Source: Rhododendron vialii
Taxonomy: Eukaryota > Streptophyta > Magnoliopsida > Ericales > Ericaceae
DNA: 64,000 nucleotides
Assembly: GCF_030253575.1 (NCBI RefSeq)
Contig: NC_080560.1
Location: 43,043,001-43,107,000, forward strand
Direction of reading: 5' to 3'
Shown here: positions 1-10,549 of the stretch, one piece after another
Layout: each line of letters opens with the position of its first letter
How positions within the stretch are numbered: the first letter of the stretch is position 1
Notes under the pieces: model-generated
What the model was told of the DNA's origin: nothing
Seen by the model: only the letters and a program-made list of their open reading frames with translations
Databases searched by the model: none
Translations under genes and position numbers: made by a program

Positions 1-37
1 GTAGAAATTTTTTTAACGCTACCATTTTACAATGCAG

Positions 38-397
38 GTGGAGCTTAATTATCCATCAGAGTCAATTATAGGCATAAGTGGTTACTGTAGCTCCCGCGAG
101 GAGCTGCGATCTGTGACACTCAAAGGCAAGGGTTACTGCAGCACCCTCTGTGGGCTGCAATTGGTGACCTCAATCAACTTCATTACCAACAATGCCACTT
201 ACGGACCATTTGGATGCCCCGCCCTAGACGATACTGTGTTTGACTTCCAAATCGGAGGACACAACAAATTTTGCGGATTTCATGGAAATTTTGCCTTGTA
301 TCTGCATTCAATTGGGGTGTATATGGAGCCAATGATGGCTCTAAGCAATGTTAACAATCTTGAGGAAAAGGTGAACATCAAAACTGAAAAGGCTTAG
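38..397 (+). CDS. Jacalin-related lectin copy 1, second exon (5' part outside window)
   Basis: This is the 3' exon of a mannose/galactose-binding jacalin-type lectin, a beta-prism carbohydrate-binding protein. An acceptor AG at 36-37 follows a pyrimidine-rich tract. The exon then opens in phase 0 with VELNYPSE, as in copies 2 and 3. Family signatures visible are the YPSE/GISGYC turn, the TNNATYGPFG strand, FDFQIGGHNKFCGFHG and the closing YLHSIGVYMEP segment. The stop is at 395-397. Exon 1 must lie upstream of position 1. Compared with copy 3, this exon carries about 16 extra residues between GYC and VTSI that look like a local duplication (GYCS appears twice), which would lengthen a surface loop. 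It is open throughout. Which sugar it binds cannot be read from the sequence. Confidence 0.85.
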   Translation: MELNYPSESIIGISGYCSSREELRSVTLKGKGYCSTLCGLQLVTSINFITNNATYGPFGCPALDDTVFDFQIGGHNKFCGFHGNFALYLHSIGVYMEPMMALSNVNNLEEKVNIKTEKA

Positions 398-1562
398 CTT
401 TGCTTCCGGAGTACTAAATAACTACCCGCTGTTGCAGCAGCTAGCAAATTGTTGTGATGTTGTATATCTATCTAGTTTTAGCGGTACATTTTTGGAGTCC
501 AAGGACAGTGTTTCCACCCTTTATATGTATCCTATGGCACTCCATATCTAATAGAGTGCTTCCAAAACCTTGAGTAGAGCATTGAGCCGAAAATGTTGTT
601 CTGTATTTTGGTGGTGCCAGGTGAAGTGATTACTGCTTCGAACACCACGAAAATGAAAACAAAATTGGAAAACAATGACAAGGAAACCATTAAGTTTGCA
701 ACTACACATCCAAGAAGCAAGAAGTGCTGCTACTTCTCATCATTGAAACCATTATCCCTTCAGTTCTATCTACGATTGAGCAAAATACCCCACCCACCCG
801 AACAGCAACCCACAAACATGACCAGAAAAACCCCACCCAAAACATGTTGCCTCCCTTTAATCATTATCTAAAAGCAAATATCAAAAAAGAACTCCGGCTT
901 GCATCTTCGACAAGTACAGAAGAAGAACATCGGAGATAAAACACAGAGCTCTTGGGCTGTTCACTTAAGATTTGGAATAAACGTGAGGCTAGCTAATAAG
1001 CTTCCAGTGAAAGGTCAAAAGAGCTCAAGTTCATTTTACGCCAAGTAAAAGAGAAAATATTTCCATGCCTTAAGTGGCCTAGATGTGCATTGATTGTGTT
1101 AGAATATAGTAATCATATAATATCATAATCATGTTCTGATATGATTACGATATTATATGATTGCCTTGATTTTATTTTGATTGTAATTGATTACGATTTC
1201 ATTATAATTAGGATGATTCTCTTCCATAGTTAGGCTCCCTCCCCTTGTATAAATAGAGGTCTCATTGTATAGTTTTATAATCGAATTCAATATTTCTTCT
1301 CTTCATATATTTAACAGATTGAGAAACCTTTTGGTTATTCTTCCTGAATAGGCTTCATGGAGAGGGAGAGAGTGGTTTGGGTGTTTGATAGAATCTCTAA
1401 GGAATTTTGCTTCAAGATTAGCTGAAAATGTGATGGAATGCAAAGACTCTACAATTCATGCATCATTAACGATCACTGTTGCTTAAAGAGAGTGGATAGC
1501 TCTGGTTATGAGGAGGCGGTTGCATATCTAAGCATGCCTTTTTTTGAAGCTTTGTCATACTT
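398..1562. other. Downstream region of lectin copy 1
   Basis: No gene is seen. Stretches (for example around 590-960 and 1320-1560) are clearly similar to the region downstream of lectin copy 2 (about 8290-9340), so this is duplicated lectin 3' flank. An AT-rich inverted stretch of 'atcatataatatcat' type lies at about 1105-1165. Confidence 0.6.
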
Positions 1563-1595
1563 TGCTAAGGTGCTTATCAAAAATGAAAAGGTTTA
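1563..1595 (+). pseudogene. Jacalin lectin 3' tail remnant
   Basis: A stretch reading as the end of a lectin gene (GCTAAGGTG...AAAAATGAAAAGGTTTAG) matches the last codons of copy 4 at 13331-13363. The following about 300 bases also match the copy 4 3' flank. Nothing of the rest of the gene is recognisable upstream. It is therefore a stump of a deleted lectin copy, and it sits directly before the first PMEI gene. Confidence 0.6.
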
Positions 1596-1621
1596 GTAGA
1601 TTTGCAGCAGCGTAGTGGTTT

Positions 1622-1725
1622 TTTTTTTTTTTTTGGCCATATTTTATAGTTAGTCAACGAGGGAGTCAAAGGCTATTCATAGTCCTGAAACCCCACCCCT
1701 CGTGTGGTTGGCAGCTTGGCAGTTT
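1622..1725 (-). mobile_element. Short SINE insertion
   Basis: About 104 bases begin with a long T run and are flanked by a 13-bp direct repeat (agcgtagtggttt at 1609-1621 and 1726-1738). The paralogous 3' flank of lectin copy 4 has a single uninterrupted site. Read on the minus strand it ends in ...tatggcc followed by poly-A, the same 3' end as the SINE at 35889-36074. It is probably a 5'-truncated tRNA-derived SINE. Confidence 0.7.
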
Positions 1726-2033
1726 AGCGTAGTGGTTTGGTGATGTCAAGTTTTAGCAAATTATTTACAACCCCGTGTGCATTCTTTCATCCAATATAGT
1801 TAAAATTTATGGTTGTTACCAAAACATTGGATTGAGGATTTGGAGAATATCTTATTTTGCATTTTGACTTGAGTTCTACTTCCAAAAACATGAAAAACGT
1901 TTAACATTACTACCAAAAAGATATATATAGGAGTATAATTAATCCGTATTTATCCTGGCTCCATGATTTCCACAATCCTCATTTACCTTGTTTTTATAGT
2001 AGTAAAGTTAAGTCTTGTATGGGTGCCCTGGCC

Positions 2034-2043
2034 TATATATATA
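2034..2043 (+). promoter_or_regulatory. TATA box of PMEI copy 1
   Basis: A ctatatatataag stretch lies about 100 bases before the ATG at 2139. It is embedded in a block conserved with the second PMEI gene (tcttgtatgggtgccctgg just upstream, gagtgcctttgttgca just downstream), which supports a shared core promoter. Confidence 0.6.
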
Positions 2044-2138
2044 AGAGAGTGCCTTTGTTGCACCTAAATCATAAAGAAACAGAGCAATTGCAAGACTACT
2101 ACTACTTTTACTTTTAAGAACCGATTGATAAAAAGATC

Positions 2139-2657
2139 ATGGCCTTTGTTCTTCGTCTTTTCTTCTTGTTACTTGTATTCTGTTTGAGTGCCTCAGGGGT
2201 ACTAACAGTAGGTCTAGTCGATGGTGTATGTGCACAAACTAGTAATCCTTCTTTTTGTCGGGCTGCTTTGCTGTCTGAATCTGCCACAGCAGATCTTACC
2301 GGACTAGGATACGTCGCGATTGACGTAGCGACTGCAAACACCAGAGCCGCCATTACCAAGATCAATGGGCTAAAGGGGCAAACCAAAGATGTTGAGTTCC
2401 AGAATCGTCTCGATTCTTGTTTTGGAGAATATACCAGAGTGATTGACAGATATTGTACTGATGCAAGGAGATCCTTGGCTTACCGTGATTATGCAGGCAT
2501 GTATGTTGCTGGAGATTTATTAACGATTGATGCCTTTGAGTGTGATCGCTTGTTCTCAATCGCGCCGTCTTACACATGCCCAATCACATTCGAGGATAAA
2601 AAAACAGCACTCCTTGGGGGTATAATTAGGACTATTGCTCATATTCTTGATAAATGA
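2139..2657 (+). CDS. Pectin methylesterase / invertase inhibitor (PMEI) copy 1
   Basis: This is a secreted inhibitor of pectin methylesterase or acid invertase in the cell wall. The 172-aa ORF is intronless, as is usual for the family. Residues 1-25 form a hydrophobic signal peptide (LRLFFLLLVFCLSASG). The mature part has the PMEI four-helix pattern. The first cysteine pair, 9 residues apart, is at C31 and C40 (VCAQTSNPSFC), and the later pair is C94 (RLDSC) and probably C135. Further Cys at 106 and 147 are also present in copy 2. The C-terminal ITFEDKKTALLGG helix is typical. It has a close paralogue at 15080-15601. Whether it inhibits PME or invertase cannot be decided from sequence by eye. 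Confidence 0.85.
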   Translation: MAFVLRLFFLLLVFCLSASGVLTVGLVDGVCAQTSNPSFCRAALLSESATADLTGLGYVAIDVATANTRAAITKINGLKGQTKDVEFQNRLDSCFGEYTRVIDRYCTDARRSLAYRDYAGMYVAGDLLTIDAFECDRLFSIAPSYTCPITFEDKKTALLGGIIRTIAHILDK

Positions 2658-3089
2658 TGTACTGTATTCATATTCTCAAGTTATCTATTGAAAATTGAAA
2701 TAAAGGTCAAACTACTATTTAATACTGATAAATTTCTTGCATATATAGGTCTGATAGGCTTAAATAAAATGCCTCAAAGTTTCATTATTACCCTTACAAA
2801 AGATTTAATTTTCCTTTAATGCTTATAATTTGACAAAAATTTCAATGTTGTCACTGCCAAAACTTAGAGGTTATGTGACCAACAATTAGGTCGCAAAACA
2901 CATACATTTTTGTTGCAAATTGATACATAGACGGTAGACCAAAAGAAGTGAGTATAATTCTTTACTACTTTTTTTGCATTAAATGGGAGAATTATTCTTT
3001 GATATATTCATAATTATTTTGGAGAGAGAGAGAGAGAGCCAAATTGGAACGAATGTAAGAAAGAAAAGTGACCAAAACCTGGGAAGTTG
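2658..3089. other. PMEI copy 1 downstream flank
   Basis: No gene is seen. About 2690-2900 is similar to the flank of PMEI copy 2 (15640-15880), so the duplicated block extends past the stop codon. A short (GA)n tract lies near 3021-3038. Confidence 0.6.
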
Positions 3090-3097
3090 ATCACTTC

Positions 3098-3585
3098 TAG
3101 GCCTGTCAATGGACCGGATTCGATCCGTATCTGTCAGATTCGGATCCGGATCCGGATCCGATAAAACTCAAATCCGATAGTGGTAATCCGGATCCGAATT
3201 CGAAAAATCTGGATCCGATCCGAAAATCCAAATCTGATCCGGAAACTTTTTTTACTTCAAAAATTTTAGCAAAAATATATATATATTTTTCAAAAAAATA
3301 CAATTTTTTTTTTTCAAAAAAAAATATTTTCCAAAAAAAATTAAAAAATAAAAATACGACTTCTTAAACATTTTTTTTTTCAAAAAAAAAAATTACTATT
3401 TTTTAAAAAAAAATTAAAAAATAAAGTTCGGATTCGGATTGATAACGGATTTAATCCGATCCGATCCGGATCCAATCCGGATCCGTATTGAATTACCGGA
3501 TTCGGATTATCGGATCGACTTTATCGGATCCGGATCGAATTTTTCGGATCGGATCCGGATTAGATCCGGTCCATTGACAGGCCTA
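3098..3585. mobile_element. hAT-like non-autonomous element with GGATCC-rich arms
   Basis: A 488-bp element with perfect terminal inverted repeats of at least 22 bases (TAGGCCTGTCAATGGACCGG...) lies between identical 8-bp direct repeats, atcacttc at 3090-3097 and 3586-3593. The 8-bp duplication and the TAG start suggest the hAT superfamily. Inside each end are about 130 bp of degenerate GGATCCGGAT/ATCCGGATC runs that pair with each other. The centre (3250-3425) is A/T homopolymer-rich. No coding capacity is present. Confidence 0.85.
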
Positions 3586-3958
3586 ATCACTTCATTATCT
3601 AACTTCCAGTCAACTTGTTTTTTCCCTCCTAGAACAAGCCTACTTCCCCATTACAACAAATATCAAGTAACAGTCTAGCTTAGGGACAATAAAAGCAAAA
3701 CCCTCACCCCGACGTACACCGCTTGAATTTCCTCTCTGTTCCTCTCGGTAATTTCTTCCTCATACTTTAATCTGTATCACAGTACAAGTTTAATTTATAT
3801 TTGCATATCGTATATTGGAGTAAATAAAGAACAACAATCTATATCACAGATTCACAGTACAAGTTTTATATTTGTATATCATATATTTATTGGAGTAAAA
3901 AAAGAAGATGAAGAACAACCGGTTGATCATGTAGTTGGTTCTTTATTCTCCCCTCTAA

Positions 3959-5051
3959 GGCCATCCACAGTGGTATAATCAAAAATGGATAACCAAAAGT
4001 TGACACATCAGCTTTTGATTATTCACTTAAAAGATTGCTAAGCTTAATAATGTTGAGGTTCACAATGGTCATTTCTAGTCCATAACCAAAATAAGGGGTC
4101 CACTACAATTTCACACAATCTCTCTCTCCCCTTTTGTTTCCTGCCATTTACTTCCCTCCATTACGTTTTTTTTTTTGGCAAAAATATATCGAATATATGG
4201 TGTTCTTCCTAGTGTTATCTATCAAAACAACACCGATTTTTTTTTTCTTCCTATTCCTATAGCCTATATCACAAATCTACTACTCTCTTAATCTTTCAAA
4301 AAAAAAAAATCAGATGTGTTCTTAAATTTGGAAAAGAATGCAAGGTTCTTCCTCTTTTTTTTTTTTTTTTTGCAAGGTTCTTTGTTTACTCAACCATAGG
4401 GGGAGGAACAAAAAAATGAATAACCACTTTTTAGTTGAAAAAATCAATTTTTTTTTGCTAAAAAGTGATTATTTATCAAAATACTTGGGTAAAAGTAAAA
4501 AAAAAAAAAAACACTTTTCCCGATTCCTCTCGTTGAGATGAATCAATAACCTATAAAAGTTTGGCGCAAAACTAAAAAATGCGAAAAAAATTCAAATAAA
4601 GATAATTTTCAGATTTAAGTTAAGTTTAAGTTAAATTCATAACAATGCAGCCTAAAATAGAAACGTAAAAGAAAAGTAAAATACCTTAATCCAGCAACGA
4701 TGAGTTAAATTATAGATGATCGAGAAATATGAGCTTCACTTTTGGAGGAAAAGAAAGAGAAACAGTTTGTGGTTAAAGTGAAGAAGATATAAAGCAAGTG
4801 AAGAAGAGAAGAATAAAATAGTAGTTGAAATACATGTGTATATAAATTTTGGAATTAGTTAACTTATGTAGTGTGGGGTTCACAAATTTTGATTATTGAA
4901 AAAGGTTGCTAGTTTTGGTTATCCAAAGCCTAAAATTTGATTATTTCTAAGGATGTTGCTAAGTTTGATTATACCATTGTGAGCCATTTTTTGCACAAAT
5001 ATTGTTAACTTTAACAACAATTATCTTTTGGTTATACCACTGTGGATGGCC
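3959..5051. mobile_element. PIF/Harbinger-like element, 1.09 kb
   Basis: The termini are inverted repeats starting GGCCATCCACAGTGGTATAA, about 26 bp with one mismatch. They are flanked by the 3-bp duplication TAA at 3956-3958 and 5052-5054, as is usual for PIF/Harbinger. A second, subterminal inverted pair (cacaatgg...ccattgtg) lies inside. No transposase ORF is visible, so it is non-autonomous. Around 4495-4605 it contains a stretch resembling the short element family described at 17411-17566. Confidence 0.85.
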
Positions 5052-5399
5052 TAAGGAAGAGGCCTTGAATTTGAGTTCTCACGGAGAAAATGCTCAACTT
5101 CTGTTAACTACTACTAACTCTTTAACATCTACGAACGTCCTATCGTCTGGCAAAAAGAAAACTATTAGAGCAAATAAAACTCATATTAACTCACACCCAT
5201 GAAGAAAACACAAGATTGCACCCGCACCCGAACCACTGGAAAACTCAAAGAGCAAAACTACTCTTTTTCCGGCGAAAATTTCGGACTCGGGAGTCGCTGC
5301 CTTAGTTCAAGCTATGCGCAAATTAGCTCTAAAAATAGGGTCTTAAGGAACCTATTTCGAAGTTTCCAGTTGCGCTAGCTGTTGGTCGACGCGAATTTT
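5052..5399. other. Gene-free stretch
   Basis: Nothing recognisable is seen. It is a short unique region between two repeat elements. Confidence 0.5.
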
Positions 5400-5916
5400 T
5401 CTATGGTAGACAACACTTTTTGTGCATGGTAGACAACACTTAAAATCACTTTAGGCGTAAGTATTTCACGTTGAGTAGTAAGTAATTCATAAGGAGTGAT
5501 AAGTATTTTAGATGTATAATATTTATCACTTAATGTGGAATACTCATCACTTTATATGAAATACTTTCGCACTGAGTGGTAAGTATTTCAAATGAAATGG
5601 TAAGTATCTCACATTGAATGGTAAGTGTATAATTCTTACCACTCAATGTGGGATACTTACTACTACTTCTTATGAAATCCTTTCACACTGAGTGGTAAGG
5701 ATTCTACATTGAGCGGTAAGAATTATACACTTACCACTCAATGTGGGATATTTATCACTTCTTATAAAAATACTCACCACTAAATATGGAATATTTACTA
5801 TTAAAGTGACTTTTTGGGTACCATACACAAAAATAAATTTGTGTACCATAAATGTACTCGGTTATTAAAGTGACTTTTTGGGTACCATATACAAAAATAA
5901 ATTTGTGTACCATAGA
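5400..5916. repeat. Fold-back repeat with 'taccactcaatgtg' motifs
   Basis: The ends are imperfect inverted repeats (ctatggtag... against ...gtaccatag, each followed by a taaagtgact-like stretch). The middle has repeated and inverted copies of a motif like ggtaagtgtataattcttac and taccactcaatgtg. The block could form a long hairpin, and it is probably a MITE-like element of unidentified family. Confidence 0.6.
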
Positions 5917-5927
5917 TGTACTCGGTT
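5801..5927. repeat. Tandem duplication, 64-bp unit
   Basis: Two adjacent near-identical copies of a 64-bp unit starting ttaaagtgactttttgggta form the right end of the fold-back repeat. Confidence 0.85.
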
Positions 5928-6405
5928 AGAAGCTAGCGATGGAGTTTTGATAACGAATTGGATGTTTTCACTTCAGTCCCTAGAAGTTAGGTAGGAGAAA
6001 CAATTAGGTCCTTGAAAATCAATTAGAGAATCGTTGTCCACCATTTCCAGATGTTCGCAGATAGACAGACCCCTTAAAAAAAAGTACGTACCTCAGCGGC
6101 TTAGCCTTTAAACTAATGAAAGAACAGCCCCAATTCGTAATACTAGTACTCAAATTAATTAGTCACAATTATTACTAGCCGAGAGATTATGATCTAATGG
6201 AGAAATCCAAACATCTGACCAGAATGCCCTTTCGACGTTCATAAACGAATTTTCTGAACCAAGTCATGAATTGGCATATCTACAGTAAATGGGTTCATGA
6301 ATCAAGAATTAACCATGAATGCCATAGACTCATACAGATGGTCAAGCAGTAAATGGTTTCAGTTTTCCCGTTCTATTAACAATTTTTTCTAGTACTTTTT
6401 TTTTA
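5928..6405. other. Gene-free stretch
   Basis: Unique AT-rich sequence upstream of lectin copy 2. No gene or repeat is recognised. Confidence 0.5.
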
Positions 6406-6551
6406 TTTTGTTCTTATTCAATTTTTTTTCGTGTTTGTTAGTTTTGCGTCTCACTTGTTTATTTTTTCGATTCGTCTCAGAAAAGTAAAAAAGTGAGGCA
6501 CGAAACTAATAAATGTAAAAAATATATATATATATCAAATAAGGACAAAAC
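6406..6551. mobile_element. Short TIR element, TTTTGTCTTTATTC family
   Basis: A block of about 145 bp has inverted ends (ttttgttcttattcaa against ...caaataaggacaaaac). Its interior contains the recurring gattcgtctc motif. It resembles the elements at 17058-17352, 17411-17566, 41655-41796 and 43558-43690. There is no coding capacity. Confidence 0.6.
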
Positions 6552-6734
6552 CCAAAAATTAAAGTCCTAAAAGTCTGATTGGAATCTATCTAGAATTGGT
6601 CATTGGACCATATACTGCCAAAAAACCAAGCTTGATACAATGAATCTAGAGAAAGATTCTTAATTGCATGTAATCGTCTTTCCCAAGCTTAACCTTCTTT
6701 TTCTTTTTCCAAGAACTTGTACGACTCCAGAAGT

Positions 6735-6978
6735 CAACTCTATTTCAGTACAAAAATGAACATAATTCCTCATTGGAAAAGACCCTCGATCTGATGCTTC
6801 CTGAAGGCAACAACTCTATTTCAGACTTTCAGTACAAAAATGAACATAATTCCTCATTGGAAAAGACCCTCGATCTGATGCTTCCTGAAGGCAACAACTC
6901 TATTTCAGACTTTCAGTACAAAAATGAACATAATTCCTTATTGGAAAAGACCCTCGATCTGATGCTTCCTGAAGGCAA
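6735..6978 (+). repeat. 84-bp minisatellite, three copies
   Basis: Three head-to-tail copies start at 6735, 6811 and 6895. The first unit lacks 8 bases (76 bp); the others are 84 bp and almost identical. Because 84 is divisible by three, the array stays open as a 28-residue protein repeat (EKTLDLMLPEGN...). The ORF ends before the lectin start and has no lectin similarity. It lies in the promoter region of lectin copy 2. Confidence 0.9.
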
Positions 6979-7084
6979 TATTAATGCCCCCAAAACCATC
7001 TGTATACCTTTCTTTGTTTGCAAATAAATACGGAACAAGGCTGGCTAATCAACTGACCAAAGGGTGGTTGTAAAGCAAATCATC

Positions 7085-8063
7085 ATGTTCAAAATGGGTA
7101 TGTTGAATCAAGAAAATGGTGCAAAAACTTGGGATGATAGGGGCAGGACTGGAATTGCACAGATTTTCATTTCACATGGAGAGAGGATCCATTCTCTCCG
7201 GTTCCAGTTTGTTGAGAATGGAACCTTGGTCTTGTCAGACAAATATGGCCGAGATGGTTGCCCCGGTTCCCCAAAGTTCCATGCAGTGAGTGCACTTGAA
7301 CTTATTTATTTTTATCTAGCTACTAGAGATCGATAACATGGTTTCGTGGATTTTGTTATATATGTGTCTGTTGTTAGGATGACGAATCGATTCGATACGT
7401 TTTGAAGTAAAATCCATAAGCAGCTCTTAACGTCATCTATGCCTAAATAAATCTTACAGTTCACATTGGTTATGATTTGTATCTTGGATTCGACGAGTTT
7501 ACAGGTAAATAGATACGTTATCTTCCTGCGTAATCTTTTTCTTGTTATTTGAAAACGTTTCACATTTTGAAGAGGTGAAATTTTGTATCATCAAAGTTCT
7601 TAATCCAATTGTGCAATAAATTTTTATACTTATATTCGGTATGACCACTGTTCTGAGTTATATTTGTAATTGTTAACGTACCTTACGATTCACGAGTCTG
7701 ATATGATCCATGAAGCAATAAAAAACGGTACACTGTCTCATTTTGACAACCTTGGTTCCAAGTAACTGCCATCATTTGATTCTTTTTCTTGTTTAAGACT
7801 ACCATTTTACAACGCAGGTAAAGTTTAATTATCCATCAGAGCTTATTACTGGCATAAAAGGTTCCTATGGCAACCACGGTGGAGTGGGATCTGTGAACTC
7901 AATCAGCTTCGATACCAATAAGGCAACTTACAGACGATTTGGGTTCCATGCACCAGGCGATACTGCATTTGGATTCAAATTGGAGAACAGAACAAATTTT
8001 GCGGATTTCATGGCACTTCAGACATGTATCTGCACTCTATTGGGCTCTACATGGAGCCGATGA
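7085..8063 (+). pseudogene. Jacalin-related lectin copy 2, frame broken in exon 2
   Basis: This is a two-exon jacalin-type lectin. Exon 1 is 7085-7285 (67 codons, MFKMGMLNQENG, then WDDRGRTGIAQIFISHGE and FVENGTLVLSDKYG). The donor is GTGAGT at 7286. Exon 2 starts at 7818 after aacgcag, in phase 0, with VKFNYPSELITGI. Near 7970-7980, in the stretch matching copy 3 FDFQIG, one base is missing relative to copies 1 and 3. The frame then runs to an early TGA at 8061-8063, and the KFCGFHG and YLHSIGLYMEP segments are lost to a different frame although the DNA for them remains. The ATG context matches the other copies except that the G-P-A-G glycine turn is altered. It is probably a recent pseudogene. 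A sequencing error is the main alternative. Confidence 0.75.
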
Positions 8064-9419
8064 CGACTCTAAGCAATGTTAACATTCTTCAGGAAAAGGC
8101 GAACATCAAAAATGAAAAAGCTTAGCTTTGCTCCCAGAGTACTAAATAACTACCACTGTTGCAGCAGCTAGCTGATTGTTGTGATGTTGCCTATCTAGTT
8201 TTCGCAGTTTATTTTTGGAGTCCAAGGATAGTGTTCCACCCTATATGTGTATTTTATGGTTCACAATTTCTAATAGACTGCTACCAAAAATTTGAGTAAA
8301 GGATCCTGGCAAAATGTTTTGTATTTTGGTGGTGTCAGGTGAGAGTGATTAAGGCAAAATGTTGTTTTGTATTTCGGTGGTGTCAGGTGAGAGTGATTAC
8401 TACTTTGAAAAACATGAAAAATGAGAAGGGAAAGCAAAATTTGAGAACAATGACAAGGAGACCAGTAAGTTTGCAACTACGCATCCAAGAAACAAGCAGT
8501 GCAGCTGCCCCTTCCATTTTGGAAACCTTTCTACCAGTTGTTCTATCTATGAAAGAGCAAAATACTTGAAACACTAGTCAAGGCAGTTGAATACAAAAGT
8601 GCTAGGGGGAAGTACAGAGATCCATACACATTTGTGGCTAAAGCTATCATATGTATGTGATGCTATCCAGATTGCTCTTCAGCCTCATCTAAAAGCAAAC
8701 CAGAAACATGTCAAAAGAAGTCTCCCACCCAAAACATGTAGCTTCGCTCTAATTAATCAGACTCAAAAAGAAAACACCGAAAAGAACTCCAGCTTGCATC
8801 TTCGACAAAAACAGAAGAATGAGAACATTTGAGATCAAACACCGAGCTCTTGGGCTATTTTTTAGGATTTGGAATAAAAGTGAGGCTTATATAAGCTTAC
8901 AGTAAAAGGTCAAATGAGCTCGAATTTACATTAAGTCAAGCAATAGAGTTTCCCTGCCTTAATGGTCATGAGGTGAATCAATTGATAAACCCCTTTGGTT
9001 TTACTTTCTTAATGGGCTTCATGGAAAGGGAGGCTTTTTGATCGGATTCTGTATGGGGTTTTGCTTCAAGATCACAGGAGATATGATAGAATGAAAAGCA
9101 TCAATGATCACATAGTAGAATTTGTCCCCAAATGCTCTATCGAGAAATATCTGTCATTTTCAATTTTATGTATGATGAATTACTTGTTCTTATTATAAAC
9201 TAATAGCATGTAGGGGTATTTTGTGTAACAGACTGGGCCCTGTAAACATGTGAGAGGGCCTGGTACATCGCCTTTGGAATCCCGGTGACGAAAGAAATTC
9301 TGATGTGGTAGTTTGAATGGTGGCGTATCTAAGCATGCCTCACCTGGACACAGATTGGCGCTTGGTATCAATTCCAATATTGAGTCAGTTCATAGAATGT
9401 TTTGTTTTGACTTTAATTG
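8064..9419. other. Downstream flank of lectin copy 2
   Basis: It continues the lectin 3' end (out of frame) to about 8124, then flank similar to 398-1560. No other gene is seen. Confidence 0.6.
8308..8400 (+). repeat. 45-bp tandem duplication in lectin 3' flank
   Basis: The stretch ggcaaaatgttttgtatttt...gagagtgatta occurs twice in a row, starting at 8308 and 8353. The matching place downstream of copies 1 and 3 has one copy. Confidence 0.75.
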
Positions 9420-9505
9420 GCTCCTTGCTAGTGGATAGTGGGATTTACCCTCTAGATTAGTTGGTCCATTGGGCCGGATACCGAATTATCCAAGGAAAAA
9501 AAACT
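9420..9505 (+). mobile_element. Au-like SINE fragment
   Basis: A short piece shows the 3' half pattern of plant Au SINEs (gatttaccctctagattagt, then gggccggataccgaattatcc and an A-rich end). The 5' tRNA-related half is absent. No clear target duplication was found. Confidence 0.5.
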
Positions 9506-9557
9506 TGGACAATGATCGATCCTTGTTATTGCTGTTCGGATAAGTCTATGTTTATCA

Positions 9558-9984
9558 GAGCATCCACAATGGGTGTGTTAACTAGTGTGTTTAATTGTGT
9601 GTGTTAAGACTTAGCAAACAAAAATGTATTTTTTGTGCCACAATGTTTGTGTTAGTTTGTGTGCTAGAGTGTGTTAAATCTTATAGTGTGTTAGCATGTG
9701 TGCCAAGTTTGACAACTATGCTAGCAAACAATAAGTGGGTCCCACTTCTATAATTCAAACTCCAACCATAAAATATAAATATCCATTACTCCTAATACAC
9801 ACTTGTGGGACCTATTTTTATCAAACATTTTAACACACAAATTTACCAAACTTATTTTGAATGTTCTAACACACTTCTATGTTATCAATGTTTAATACAC
9901 ACTTGTGGGACCCATTTTTATCCTAATACATCTTTTAACAAACATTTTAACACACAAACATACCAAACTCCGTTGCGGATGCTC
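9558..9984. mobile_element. PIF/Harbinger-like MITE, 427 bp
   Basis: The ends are inverted repeats (gagcatccacaatgg against ccgttgcggatgctc) with a 3-bp flanking repeat tca on both sides (9555-9557, 9985-9987). The interior is rich in tgtgtta/taacacac motifs that pair across the element. It has no coding capacity. Confidence 0.75.
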
Positions 9985-10549
9985 TCAGCTTAGAGCTACT
10001 CTTTTTGACTAAACTCTTGTGAGGGTCCCAGGCAGTAGCTTCTTGATGGAAATTGCTAGCTTGTTAAAGATCAATTGGAGAATTAAACAGTATCTAAACA
10101 TCTGACTATATTGACCTTTCAAGATCCTCTGAACCAAACTAATAAATGGTCCAAAAAGCAATAAATTCTCTCTACTAGGAACCTTCTGGTTTATTTACTA
10201 TCAAGGAGCAGTCATCAAAGTTTTCTGCCGTTCAAAAAGTTAAAATAGAGAGACTAGTCATCAAAGGGTCTGGAGAGAAATTGCATTATGTTTGTCACCC
10301 TTTTCAAGAGTTTTCGGTAGTCCAGAAGTCACTTGGGGATGAGTAATATTGACCATAGGAAAAGATTTCTGACGCTTCGTAAACTTACTAAGTGATCTCT
10401 TGCATCAGTTATAAATACTTACATAGCTGGCCCACTGGTTATGAGACTGTATACAAAGGTTTCACAGCCTCTGAAATTGAATTTAGTAATCTAGTTCCTT
10501 TTCTTCGTTTCTCCACCACAAAGATTCGATCGAGGGAAAATTAACTATC
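9985..10549. other. Upstream region of lectin copy 3
   Basis: No gene is seen. It is very similar to 11930-12938 upstream of copy 4 (apart from two insertions there). The conserved tail includes aaatacttacatagctggcc, so it is probably the lectin promoter. Confidence 0.6.

Noticed and set aside
3106-3678. Open frames with RSDPDPIRIRI-type repeats
   Set aside because: They come from GGATCC repeats of the hAT-like element.
6773-7027. 84-aa open frame with EKTLDLMLPEGN repeats
   Set aside because: It comes entirely from the 84-bp tandem repeat, has no lectin similarity, and ends before the lectin start.
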